This document shows positions 44,401 to 57,700 of a stretch of 64,000 nt of DNA, piece after piece. How positions within the stretch are numbered: position 1 is the stretch's first letter; the number at the start of each line of letters is the position of its first letter. The DNA is taken from positions 19,034,501 through 19,098,500 of the forward strand of contig NC_090793.1 of assembly GCF_040054535.1 (NCBI RefSeq), given 5' to 3'. The notes under the pieces were generated by a model. It had not been told where the DNA came from, made no database searches, and saw only the letters and a list, made by a program, of their open reading frames with translations. Source of the stretch: Antennarius striatus. Lineage: Eukaryota; Chordata; Actinopteri; Lophiiformes; Antennariidae. The position numbers were made by a program, and so were the translations under genes.

Positions 44401-45130
44401 TGGTCACCCAATCCACATTATATGGGTACATCTCTGTGTTGTAAATAAGATGTGAGCTTCAAATGTTCAAATGAATATTTACTCTCCTTCAGATGCAGAA
44501 CTGAGACTTTTTTTAATCTATTTTTTTTCTTATCGGTCTCATATCTATTCTTTTTTTTTTTTTAACTGTATCTGCACTGAAGGACATCACCCAATTTTAT
44601 TGTTGGATTTGACAATGACAATTTAAGTGATTCTTGATTCCGTGTTGTGCCAGAAGATAAAAAAAAAACTGAAAATGGGATGTTACTTATTTCAGTCTGC
44701 AAATAAGTAACATGTCATATTTGAGAAACTGTGTGTCACAGACTATGATCATCCTAATAACGTCCATATTTGTAGGGAATCTCAATATTGACAGGTTTTG
44801 CTTCACAACATCACACCTGAGTTGAAATATTTCAGTCTGAGTGAATATTCTTTAATTTTTGTGATGCCATTTATGTTTTCTTGCACCTTTACATCATTTT
44901 TTTGTGTGTAAATACTCCATGTTCAGTGTGAGCACAGTGTGCCAGATTATAGAAAATGCATGGATTATTTATTTATTTATTTTTGCAATTTCACATATAA
45001 AAAAAGTTTCTGCTGCTGGATTCATGTTAATAATTTATTTTTCAGCTCCTTTAATAATAAAACCTTTGAATAATGACTTCACATTGTGCCCTTCCAGTCC
45101 TGCTCATTTAGAAAACCAGTCAGGAAACCA
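38477..45130. other. rabggtb 3' UTR and 5.5 kb intergenic region
   Basis: The 3' UTR probably runs to 39184 or 39541. The remainder has no gene I can support. It contains a triple GGCCCCTTTGT repeat (40657-40690), a run of spaced G tracts (41231-41254), a complex, non-repetitive stretch (about 41560-41940) that could be a conserved non-coding element, an isolated 116-codon frame (about 42710-43060), a TG array (about 43104-43124) and a probable LINE tail near 44604-44640. I see no trace of MSH4 or ASB17. Confidence 0.5.
41231..41254 (+). other. G-quadruplex-forming motif
   Basis: Four consecutive G runs of four or five bases separated by single Ts. Confidence 0.75.
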
Positions 45131-45448
45131 GCGGTCACGTGACGCAGGCGGGGGGCGGGGCTCTGCGTCTGCGCTGGCCAATAGCGTCGCAGCGTCGCTC
45201 CTGGTCCCAGCAGCTCCATGGGAAAGAAGGAGAGGAGGCGAATAGCGGTACAGTCCGGCAATAATGGAGCCGACTCCCGTGCGTGATCCTCCCGCATCCG
45301 CGTCTCCGCGTTTAACGCGCACATGAATCAAAGTGTCCGCAAAACGCGCGGCGTGAACGCTTTTCCACGGGTGATCGAAAACACACACACACACACACGC
45401 ACACACACACACAAGCGGGGCCCCACCATTGTCTGCGTGGGAATAAGG
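45130..45448 (+). promoter_or_regulatory. st6galnac3 CpG-island promoter and 5' UTR
   Basis: The region 45130-45350 is CpG-dense. It has a perfect palindromic E-box GTCACGTGAC at 45134-45143, identical to the CLEAR/USF-type consensus, and a CCAAT box at 45178-45182. A CA array (about 45381-45413) sits in the presumed leader just before the ATG at 45449. The long opposite-strand frame here is a GC-rich shadow. Confidence 0.6.
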
Positions 45449-45713
45449 ATGGCCTGGATGTGGAAGGTAAGTGGCGGTGTTCTCACTCACACACGGGGGG
45501 GAGAAAACACGCCGAGGAGCCGGATGACGTGGGTGTTCTTCCGTCTGTGTGCGTCTTAGAAAAGGACGTGGGATAATAAACACGGGGGGGGGGGGGGGCG
45601 TGGGGTCGATGATGCTGCGCGGGGAGGGGGAGAGCAGCCTCCTCCGGTTCTGGTTCTGGTTCTGTTCATCTGTTGTTTTTGGGGATGGACGTGAAGGGAG
45701 ATCCGGGCCCTGG

Positions 45714-45778
<65 letters not shown>

Positions 45779-47860
45779 TGGACAAACAGCTGGGGACACG
45801 CAGGTCGTCCAGCTGCGTCCACGTCACTCAGGGCAGGTTCAGGTGTTTCCAGGTGAGGGGGTGTGACAGTGACACCCCAGGGTGCCATCTGTTGAAAGTG
45901 AAACCAGTGGGGCCCTCAGCATAGTCTACAGTTGGACCTGTGGCCCCTGAGAGATGAAAGTGATTCTTCTTCTTCTTCTTTTTACCCTTCTCTGTGTCTG
46001 TGTGGGTTCTCTCTGTGTGCTTTGCCATCAGTTCATCCCCCGCTGTGAGTGAAACGTTCAGTAATGTTCAGTTTTCAGTCTGCAAATAAGTAAAATCTTA
46101 TATTTGAGAAGTAAATGAAGCTTTTTTAAGTTTAAGTTCAGGTTGTGTTTGTCCGGTTGACTTTCTTCAGCTGCTCCTCTGTGAAAAACATCATGAAATA
46201 AAACCAACCTGAATGTTTTCTTCGATGTGAGGAGCAGCCGAGGTGTGTTTGCTCTTTATAAAGAGGCTGCAGCTAAATCATGACGGATTCATCGGTTAGT
46301 TTCCCAATTGATCGACAAATTGTTTTGTCAATACAGTGAATTAAAAAGTGAAAACCAACCCTGTCGGCACGAAATGAAAAGATTTAAAGGATTGGATGAT
46401 TGATCGCTGTGTTTACATTGTTGGTGTTGTTGTTTATATTGTTGTTGTTTGTATGTGGTTGTGTATCTTCATATTTGACCCTGTGATGAACTGGCGACTC
46501 GTCCAGGGTGTAGCTCGTCTCACTTACCATCAGGATGGCCTTAAAATAATAATTTCTCAGAAAATTTGAAAATAAGATGATGAACATGTCGAATGATAGA
46601 TTTTTTTTCATTAACTTGGAATATTTGCAATTTATTAGGAGGCTCTAGTTCGTTAAGTTAATACATTTGTTTCTTATAAATATATTTATTTTTTTTAAAA
46701 ATGTGGTTAAATAAGTACTGTCTGAAAACTGAAAATGCTGATCTAGTTGGTGTCAGAAATAAAATGTGAAAACTTGACAGCGGAATAAATCATTTTGTCC
46801 GTTTGAGCGAAGCGTCACAAATATTCTGCTTTAATAGCAGCGGATGAAACATCAGATGTTTGGAGGATGAGGATGAAAATAATAAAAATGAATGTGATTT
46901 ATGGATCACTGTATTCTCGACGCTCAAAGCGCCTCACAGGGGTTCCTTTATTCATTCACTCCTCATTAATGCTTTTCAAACTGAATTTAGTTTAATAAGT
47001 AAACACACAGATGAGTGAACTGGAGCCCACTGATGAATAGCAAATATTCTATGAGTCAATAATTAATAATGATAAAAATTTTACTTGAATAACAGAAGAG
47101 AATCAAACATCGGATTCTGTTTTGTCTTTCTCTTTAAAGAAGTTCGTCTCACTTTAGTCTGTGGTCAGAATTCTCCGGTTGGATTGAATCAGTTGATCCT
47201 CATCAAAAATGTTTTTTTTCTTGCTTAGAAATGATTAAAATTCTCAACGCTTCCAAGTTTGTCCTTCAACTTTGTCAGATTGGGATTATTACCCCAACTG
47301 AGGAGGTCATGTTTGATTTGATGGTCTGTGATGATAAAAATTTTACCACAAAATGACCCCAATCCTGACCCAGACATGATTACATTTGGTTGATCTGGAT
47401 CAGGATCTGGATCTGGCCGTGTTTAAATGATTTTTTTTTAGCATGTGAGTTAGGGCAGCAGTGTGTTCTTCTACTCATCCAAACAGTCAAGTCCAAAATA
47501 ACTTGGCAGAGGTTTTGTGTATCTCATGTGACACCACTTACTCTTTAAGGAGTGAAACGACCGCTCTGTTTTCTAAATGTGCTCTGAATAAAGACTCTCT
47601 TTTATTTAAACTTTATTTATGAGGACATCCTGATGATATTTGGTTTTTCTCACTGCATGAAGCTACGTGTTTAGACAGGATGCGCGTTGTGTGTTTGGTA
47701 AATTGTGTTCAAGTGCACCAGAGGACGTACAGTTTTAACCTGCTATCCCCTGGTTCATGGTTCGTGCCCCCGGGAGTCATGTGATCCGCCGTCTTCTGCT
47801 AGTTCGTGTTTCTCATTGTTTAGAGTGGCCTGCAGAAGAAGCTGTGACGTTCACGGCTTC

Positions 47861-47904
<44 letters not shown>

Positions 47905-48752
47905 CTTAGAGGGAGGGAATTCATCCATGAAGAACTTTGTTGGAGTTGAAGGCGTGCAGACGTTCATCATCCTAACGCCTCAGGATGAGCAGGCACAACG
48001 CCATTACAAGAGATTTACATTACATTAGAAGTAGATTGAGACATTTCTTATGCTAAATAATCTCTCTATTTAATAAAATGAGTATAAATTGAGTTTCCCA
48101 GCATTGAGGTCATCACACTGTCTGTTTTTGAACGTGTGTCCATGTCTGTTTTTAATGCTAAACCTAATTTAAACCCTCTCCTTATATGACTGTGGTGATA
48201 GTCTGTGCTCATCACAGATTAGAGACTCTCGTGTCGTTTCATCGTCAACATGTCGGCGTGTTCAATGTCGAATAAGAAGTTTGATGGTGTGTGTTCGCCG
48301 ACAGGGATTACGTTAGTCTGTGTTTAAGCTGGTGGACGTCCTGCACCAAGTTAGAAAAATGTTGTTCATAGTAATCTGTGGGTTTAAATATGTAGTTAGT
48401 CTTATATTCAAAGAGATTCAGAAATATCCCTGATTTGTCTCACATTTCATGGAAAGAACTGTGGAATTATAATTGCTGCAAACTTTTAAAATTGATCACC
48501 AAAATATGGTTGGATTTCAAAGGGGCTTCAGTTTGATTTTGATTTAACTTGTGAAGGGTATGGAGGTTACTGTGGCATCATTAATATTATTATATTAGTT
48601 ATTTCTATTAGAACAAAAAGTTCGACTTGAGCTGAACTCTTTTCATGAAAGTTTGTTTCTCTAAAATCCCTTTCAGCCAACTGGATGGTATTTTAGCGTG
48701 AGGCGTCTTTATGATGGTAATGTAACCTACATCTGTTGTTCAAACACATTTT

Positions 48753-48833
<81 letters not shown>

Positions 48834-51666
48834 GACACGCAGCATTCACACTTTTGAAAGCGGCTAGTGCGACGGTTAGCCTATTCACCGTGGTAACCCA
48901 GGGCGACGCCCTCCATCCAGATCCAGGATGCAGCAGCGGTTGCCACGGCGACATCGGCCTGATCCTCCCTCACACGAGGCGTCGTCTCTACATCTGACGC
49001 TGACTTGACTGCATCTCTTTTGGGTTGTTCAGGTGCTGCAGCTCTGTTTTGTGTGTGTCTTGTTCCGTTTTAACTCCAACTTGGACTCACAAAGAATCAG
49101 TGGACCATGACCCCCCCCCCCCAATCATTACATTACGGGACAGGCATTCACAAAGCAGCCCTGTGAGACCAGAACATGGAGAAAACTAAAACATTCAGAG
49201 AAGAAGAATTTATTCCACTGCAGTTTTCCTCCCTGACAGAAGATCCACAAACACGATCGATAACGTATTTTAAATGTAATGCAGGAAAAGTTTTTTAAAA
49301 TTCAACTATCGGATAAAGTTTGGGACCAAATATTGATGCTTGTTTTTCCCTTTTTCCATCATTGATTGGTTGTTAGAGTCTCCAGTACTCTTTCCAGGGA
49401 AAACAAACAAACATTTAAAATCACAAATCAGACAAATTATATATCTTTTAAGTTGTGTTTTACCAAATTTGATCAACCCAGACTGCTTTATCTTTTATGT
49501 AATTTAACACTGAAAACCTGCTTGTGGGTAAGAAAATCCACTTGTCTCCATGTGTGGATACTGAACTTAAGGCCCTGCATGTTTGATAAAGGATTTAAAT
49601 CTGTCCTCGTACCGTCCGTCTCCTCTTAGACCGAATATTTCATAAATCATTTCTAGACTTGAATAATCCCGAGCCTCTTCATGGACTCAGAACATCTTGT
49701 GCTGCTTTAGACTTCCCCCTCAGCAGCGTTCGTCTCTGGTTCCTCTCCAGTGTTTATCTGCTTTGGTCTCAGGGAGGCTGATTTTCAGATAATCAGTTGA
49801 GCGCAGTGTTTGTGTTTAACACCTGTCTAATCCACCTTCACCACAGCATCCAGGAGTCGTTCAGGGATTAGAGGGTCACCCTCCACCTCAGGATTAACAC
49901 TGGAGTCCTGTCACTCCTCTCAGTCGGAGGCGTCCTTGGACTTGACTGAAGGCCTTCAGGAGAAACTGAGTCGGAGACAAACGATCGTTGTTGGTCAGGT
50001 GGTGTCGAGTTCCAGCGTGAAGCGATTTAATTCAATTCAGTTCAATTCAATTAATTTCATTTCAATTCAATTCAATTCAATTCAGAAAACTTAATTTTTC
50101 CCCAAGGGGCAATTGAACGCACATAAAGCAGTAAAATACACAATAAACAGAAATATACAATATAAACAGGTATGTGCGATGAGCTAATAAATATATTTAA
50201 AAAACCGTAGAAATTGTCAAACTTTTAATACATATTTTACACTGAAACAAATCAAATGCGTGGTGTTAAACTGATAGTTTTCACTACTATAATCGATCAT
50301 AGAAGCTTTAAACTTCTGGCGATCAAAACATCCAAACTCAGGTTATCAGTTTGTAATAATCCCAATCAGCTAATCCTCACATCCATATGCTATTTGGTAT
50401 TGCTATTTAGAAAATTACATGATTTATCCCATCAAGTTAAACAGTTATGAGATCATTATCTTATTTATAATAAACAGAATCTTTCAAATTTCAACATTTT
50501 TCTTTAACTTATAGAAAATTAAATATCTGAAGATGCTTTTTTTGGGGTATTTAGACATCTCTCTTAACATCCTACCATGAACTAGTCAACAGAATAACAG
50601 GAATCCTGTCCGGTCGGATTAATCTGAGCGTCTCGTACCATTTTCTGGGTTACATTTAGTAAAACCCATCTTGTGTGTTGTTTTATTGGCCAAGCCAAAC
50701 CTTCTGTTGGCGCCGAGTTGATCTAGAGCTCCAGAAGAGTCAAGTCCACACGGACCATGTTGGACTTGGAGTTGTACTCTCCGCGGATTGGGATGCAGCC
50801 CTAATGTAACACGCTGAATCCCATTTCGCTGTTTGTTTGTACCTGACCTTCTATCCGTGGGAAGGGGCGAGTGTAATCCTGTATCGGAGAATTAATTTCA
50901 ATCAGTCTTCGGTCAGAAACGACACATGAGTTGTTGTCCTACATACTGAACAGGTCTCAGCTTAGCGTGATGCAGGCCGTCCTCATCCTAGATCTGCTCC
51001 TCTGTAATCCTACACGTGGTTTCTTTTTTTTTTTTCTCAAACGGTGAGGTGGCAGAATCAGGTTGTTTCCCTGAGTAACGGCTGAGTCGGCGTTGCTCGC
51101 CCTTGAGCCTCTGAGCGAGTAGAAAGTCCCTGTAATTGCATTAGCGTGGTCATCCCGCGTGCTGCTCGCCACACCCATCCCTCCCACTCCAGCTTCTTAT
51201 AGCCTGACTTACTGCCTCGATTTGTTCGGGTTTATTTGAGTTTATTTTCCCTCTTGTTTCTTGTAGCGTTGGGTTCCAGGTTCTGCCGTGAATCTGCTGA
51301 TGTGTTTAGTAGGAGCTTGAGGGCTCTTGACCAATCCAGCTAATCAGAGGTTTCAGTGGCCCTGTTATTAACCCCAGTGGGGGCCCCGGCCCCAGATACG
51401 GGTGTCAGGCAGTGGGACTGATTGGCTCCCTGAAGAGGTTGTCTGTGTGGGCAGTAAATAAAGTGCCCTTGATTTTTTATTTTTATGAAACATAATCGCC
51501 CGTTGGCTCTCGTGTTTGAAACAGTGCTGCTCCACCGCCTGCTGTCCTACCGGTGGACAACCTGACACGTTTGTTTGAGCTCCTGGGGGCTTTGTGATTG
51601 TTCGTCCTCCCACACTCTGATTCTGTGTTCTTATCGACCTTAAGGGCAACAGCAGGAATACTTTCC

Positions 51667-51701
<35 letters not shown>

Positions 51702-54700
51702 GCACACTTTATTGTTGCACATTTTCTCTCCCCTCAGCTAGGACAACAGGCAGTACATCAGGCAGTACAACACAGGCAGTACAACGCAGGCAGTACAACA
51801 CAGGCAGTACAACAGGCAGTACAACACAGTACAAAAAATAAAGTAAAATATCTTTTTTTCCCAACAGAGCAAATACATTTTCTTAAATTACTTTTTTAAC
51901 GCAGGGGGGGGGGGGGGGAATTAGGGCAGATTTCTAAAGGATGTCTCAAACCTTGACGGCCGTTCCGTTTGTGACCTCAACAAATCAGTCGTCGTCCTTC
52001 TGAGGCCTGAGAAGACCTTTTTGCTCACTGATAATCCACTTTGTAATGGAGTGTGTGCTTCGTCTTTCTGTCTTCGGTGATCTTGAGGGAACGTTTCCTT
52101 CACAAACGACACCTTCAGCAGAATGTGTGCAGAGGCCGGGTGTGTTTGGACAACTGGAGGAGGAAAACGGGGGGCAGTTTCCTCTCTTCCTGTGGACGAC
52201 GCGGCGTCATCCCTTTTTGCATTAGTCTTAAATATACATGCATTCAAATGTCTGTGTGTGAGCAGTCAGGCTGTGTGTGATCAGGTTCTATTATGGTGTT
52301 GTGCAGGAATAATACGGAGTTTTCACGCTGCTAAATGTCAGTAATCCCGCAAAGCGAAATGGATTTCATCCGATGTTTTTTTTCTTCTTGTTTCCTCGAC
52401 AGTCAGGTTCCCCTCTGACTTTGCCCTTCAAACACAAAGACACACGGAGAATCCTTTGTGCTCTGCAGCATCATTCATTTTTCCGATGCGTTTAACTGCA
52501 TTTGCACTTAAGTTTGTCTTGCAAATTGAGTGTCTGCCACGCTGACAGAAAGCTGGGCCATCTGTGGAGAATGGCTCGCAGCGGGTTCACCACCATTCGT
52601 GAGCTCCGTCTTTGGCAGGCAGGTTGGCTTCCTCTGCTCCCGGCCATCTGTGACCGGCAGAGCCGACGCGTTAAAACTCAGACCTAACAGTAGGATAATT
52701 CTCCAATACCAAAAGTGAGTGGGAGAAGTCATTTTCTGTGGGCTGAATGCCACTGGAAATAGAACAATAGAACGTCCAGTTGGTATGTTAGCCTCTGTTT
52801 GCCCGTAAAAGTCAAGTGAGCGGAGCAGGTGTTCTAAAACATGGCGCTCGTAGATCTTTATGGCCTGGCTGTCCTTGTCTCTGGGCTCAGGTTATCCTGG
52901 TTTGTTTTTAAAAAAAAAATTGTTTGATTAATTGTTAATTAGATTTAACAAATTTCAAAATCCTCATGTAAGCTGTTGAACAAAAATATAGCAAATTATT
53001 TGAATGAAACACAACCATACAACTCTGGTGGGACATTTCAGTGTGTGTGTGTGTGTGTGATGAGGGCCTAATCAATAATACTTCCTATATTTAGTAATCA
53101 ATCATGGTTGTTTGTTTTTACCATTAAAAAATGAGAATATTGAAAAAGAACAGAAGGATTTTGATTCCGAGCTAACTTCTTCAAACTTTGTGTTTTTTCC
53201 ATAATTCAAAATGTGAAGATATCCTCAGTTTGATGAAAGAAAATTAGCGTCACCGCTAATATTAACTTTAATAAAGCCTCTTCAAAATACAGTGACTTCT
53301 TCACAAACCAGGTTGTATTGAATAGATTGAGACAGAAGATGCTAAACTAAAACATTACAGAGTCATGATAATCCAGTTAAATGACAACTAAAACAGCCAA
53401 AATGTGAAATAAGGAATAAAATCACTTGTAAAATCAGGGACAAACTTTGGATAAGCTGCTCCAATTAGGTCCTTAGGAAATGATGTTTGTTCTAATTACA
53501 ATGGACACACAGAACTCAACTTATCAAGATGTTTATCACATAAAAATAAAAGTTTAAAGGTTGACGTATTTTTACTAGCAGTAGCACAACCTGCTAAACT
53601 GTCGTGTCAATAACAGGCAAAAGTTATGCAGAAGTGTGATCATGTCCTAAAGTCAGGACTTCCTTTTTGGAGGTTTTAATGGAAATTACCCACAATGCAC
53701 CTCTGTACCACAGACAATAACCACTGGTTCCGTGTTGAAATGAGGCGATGTGATGTTCTGTGTGTCTCATTGTGTGCCGAGCTGCTTGTGAGCAGCGTCT
53801 TAGCATGAAAATAACATTATTAGAGGATTATAAATATTTAAGGCGTCATACTGAGATAATTTCAGATGAGGGAAATCCTTTGTATGAAATCTGTGGAACA
53901 AAAAGGCCAACATGTCATCGCATTAAATAAAGAGCACTGACCAGCTAGAGAGCATTGTTGAGTGCTATTAGGATTAAAAACACATTAATGTGTATTTAAT
54001 CCACACAATCCTTACAGCGGAATATGAATAAACGGTGATTTATTAGTGACAGGTACAGTTCCAATAAACATTTGCCATTGACTTTCCTGAATCCCAAAGT
54101 TTGCAGAATGCAGAGAGAGATAAATTATTCTAGAATCATTAATCCTGAATTATGTGGATTATGTTCAATTTAACACAAATAAACTTGTGTTTAATTCTGC
54201 TGATTGAGACCAGGATGGAAAACTTTCTTTCTATTGTCATCTCCTCCACACTAAAACAATAATTTTTTTAAATTTATTTTGGGGGGGGGGGGGGGGGTGA
54301 CAGGATGAAGATTATAATGTTTTCTAACATAATGAAGCAGTATCATGCCAGCAGAACAGATTAGCGTTCATTTGACCTGGTTTGAAGGATTTTCTTTTCA
54401 TTTATCACAGCTGATGAGGATGACACAAAGGAGGGAGTGTGTATCAGCATCAGGATGTTACATCATTGTACATGGAGCGAGTTCATATGTACACATGAAT
54501 TCCTTAGAAATCAATGCAGGCAGGCATATCTAAAATATTGTTACGAGAGCAAGTGAATGTATTTTAAGAGCATTTTCCACTATTTCCGCCGCTGCTTTGC
54601 TGGTAAAACAGCTTCAGCGATTTCATGTTTTACGAGTTTCCATGGAAGTGAGAGTGAACTGTTGGAATTTCATCAATACTTAAAACGCTCCGTTGCTTTA

Positions 54701-57700
54701 CTTCAGCAGCTGAATGTGGAAACAGTCTGCCAGCGTCAGACGCTGCACTTTGTGCGTCATTCTGCACAGTCAGCGCAAACGTCCTACTTTAGAAAATAAA
54801 AGCCCGAACGAACATTAAATATTCTCTAGAAAATGCCTTTTACTCAACACTGTCGTCAGAACAAAAGTTTTTAACTCCCCCAGTGCAAGGAAAAAAAGTC
54901 TATATGGATGGATGGATCATAGATGAATGGATGATGGATATTCCATTTTCCAGTATGGAATGTGGACTGGTGGATGTAGGAATAAGAGAGAGATAAATAT
55001 TATCTCCATCTGAGGTTTTAATGAAGCTTTTTCTTCTTCTTGCCCCCCGGTGACCCTCATGCACATGCAGATGATTTTGATGGCAAGATTAATATTAATT
55101 TAATCTTATTTCAGTTTGAAAGCTTTGAACACTGTTTTACTGTCCCAAAAACCAGATTTATTCCAGTGATGATGCTTTATGGGTATTGATTTAACTGTAA
55201 ATTCTAATGTGAAGGAACTGAATTATCTGCGTTTGCAGAGGAAACACTCCACAGTCCTCCACCTGAGGACTTCATCTTGGGGAAGATTTAGAACTGGAGG
55301 AAAAAGCCTGATTAATAAACTCGAACTCCAGACAAGAGCTTTTAATTAGAGAAGGATTGTTCAAATGTAAAAGTGGAACTCCTCCTGGCTTCAGCCTGAG
55401 CGCTGCGTGAGGGAACAGCGCCCTCTGCTGGGCGCTACGGGGAACCAGCAGGGCTCAAACATCAACATGTGCAACTTTGCTGCACCTCATTTATTACCAC
55501 ATAGATAATATTTCCTTTTTTTTTGCACACATGCAAATAAATATCATGAAATCAGTCAATTTTATATAAACACACATTATGTCACAAGTTTGGAAACAAA
55601 TTCATATTCACCGGTTTATCTTAACTTTTATTACTTTTACATTGTAGATACAAATGAAAATGATTATATTAGAATTAATTACAGTTAAAAATCCACTCGC
55701 TTTTTTATTTGCAGAAACTTGTTGACCAGTGTTCAACCTTTCTGCAGCTGCAGTGGAGCCTTGCTTCCTTATTTTATTGCATCTGTGTTATATGTCCACG
55801 GTAAAACCTTGTTTGCTAGAAATAATGTTTATGCACAACTAATTTGCAACATCAAATGTATTTTTTAAAAAAAGCAGTGTTTATGAAAGCGAAAGAAACG
55901 CTGTTTTTTCGTGCTCACAGGAGATACAAAGAGGTGTTGGGATGGATGGTGGGCGTATGGAAGCGAGGAGTCACAGTTTGAGTCCAGACTGTTTTCATGT
56001 TTACAGATAAATGTTCTGGAAGACAAAAGAAAAACCTTGTCTGTCATTTTACTGCTGTGCTCTTTATAAATAAGCCTGTGACTTTCCTTGTATATTAATT
56101 AATAGGAGTTCTTTCATTTGTTATGAGGAAACTTTGATGCTGACAGCTAGTGGTAAACACGTCGTGTCAGGGTCGGGGTTTGTGCTTCGACATGTTTGGA
56201 AAAAATTCAAATTAGATGAAAAAAGTATTTATTTCTGAAGGAAACAACAAGATTTAATAGATTTAACACCAACAAAGTGAAAAGAATCCGTTTCAGTTTG
56301 ATCAACCACGTGATTCCACTCTGAGATCCTCGTATAGATCAGGATTTTTATACATCTCTACTGAATTTTACCATCTGGAGGAACAACCCCCCCTTTTTAT
56401 GATAAAAAATGTTTGTTTTTTTGGGACATTTGTTACTTAAAGTGTATTTATCTGATGTTTTTTCTTTACTTAATTAGGATTTTAAATGTGCAATTTCATG
56501 TTTTTAATGAAAGTAAGAAGAAAAATGAATCCCTCATGAGCAAACACTGAATGCAATAATCCTATAAAGCTAATAATTATCTGATAATGTCTCCATTTGA
56601 TTAGTTTTCGTCCTCATTTCCCGTCAGAACTCCCTCAGGGAAATGTTTTGACAGGAAGTAGAACGTGAAGGCGTCACCAGCAGCAAAGTCCTCCGTTTGT
56701 CCTCCTGAGGAAAAAAAAAACCCCCAAACGTTTGTTTTCTTGTACTTGAAAACTTTTGAGGTGTCTGTTGGAGAAAAAAAAAAATGACACGAATCAATTG
56801 TGCGTGTCTGTACCTGACTTTCAATCTGAAGAGGCACTTTTTGTGCTCCTGCTTCTTTTTTCCCTGGAGAAAAAGCACAAAAGCTTAAAGAAGAGAACCA
56901 GCGAGAAGGACTCCGTAAACATTTTCTCAAACACATTTGATTGAAATTGGATTTTAACTGCTCGCTACAGTGGTGGCAGTGTTGTTTTTGCATTGCAAAT
57001 GCAATTTTCTGTTGTTTTTTTTCTTCCATTTTTTGCCCACTGCCCAGGAGGCACGCGTAAATAACCAGCAAATGTTTTTTCATGAGCCCTGTTCTTCAGG
57101 TCGAGTCATTATTCCAATACCTTTTTTTGTGATTAGCTTTGCGGATTGAACGACTGTAGGGTCCTGATGTTTACTCAACTGTTTCAGGAGTCTTTGTGGG
57201 AAATTGTCTTCTCTTCATGCCCAGATAGATTCTGATGGAGTTGACATTTTGATTGCACAAAACATACCAAAATTGAAGTTTAAATTTTCTGTCATTGCAC
57301 AAGGGGACGGACATCGTTTGGTTGTTTTTCCCTCCCCTGCAGTGAAACGCTGCAGCGACGGATGCAGACTGTCGCGTTTTGACATTTATTTTCAGCTCCA
57401 GATATCAAATATCTGCAGATACCGACTGAGTTGTTTCAGTCTGACCGGCTATTAGCTCTCTGATAAACCCACAGTGTGATATATGTCCAAACAGAACATC
57501 AGACGGACGCAGCAATGGCCTCTGGGTAGAGGAGGGCGTTTCGCATCGAACTGACATTCATGAACTCAGTGGAGGTCTAGAAACCTTCATCGTTTCCATC
57601 CAGTTCTTCAGGTAGAAGTAGAGGTAGACGCTGTTTAAATCAGAATGTGTCACAACTCTTCCTGTCCCGGTGAATGTTCACCAAAAAATTAAAGGATGAA

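Noticed and set aside
38477-45130. MSH4 or ASB17 remnants
   Set aside because: Open frames in the gap were compared with the remembered proteins and showed no resemblance.
45104-45799. 231-codon minus-strand open frame at the st6galnac3 promoter
   Set aside because: It runs through a CpG island and a CA/TG array, which suppress stops; the peptide is His/Thr and Pro/Arg low-complexity.
56601-57083. 160-codon minus-strand frame
   Set aside because: Lys- and Phe-rich, interrupted by A and T homopolymers, with no domain or splice context; likely chance in AT-rich intron.
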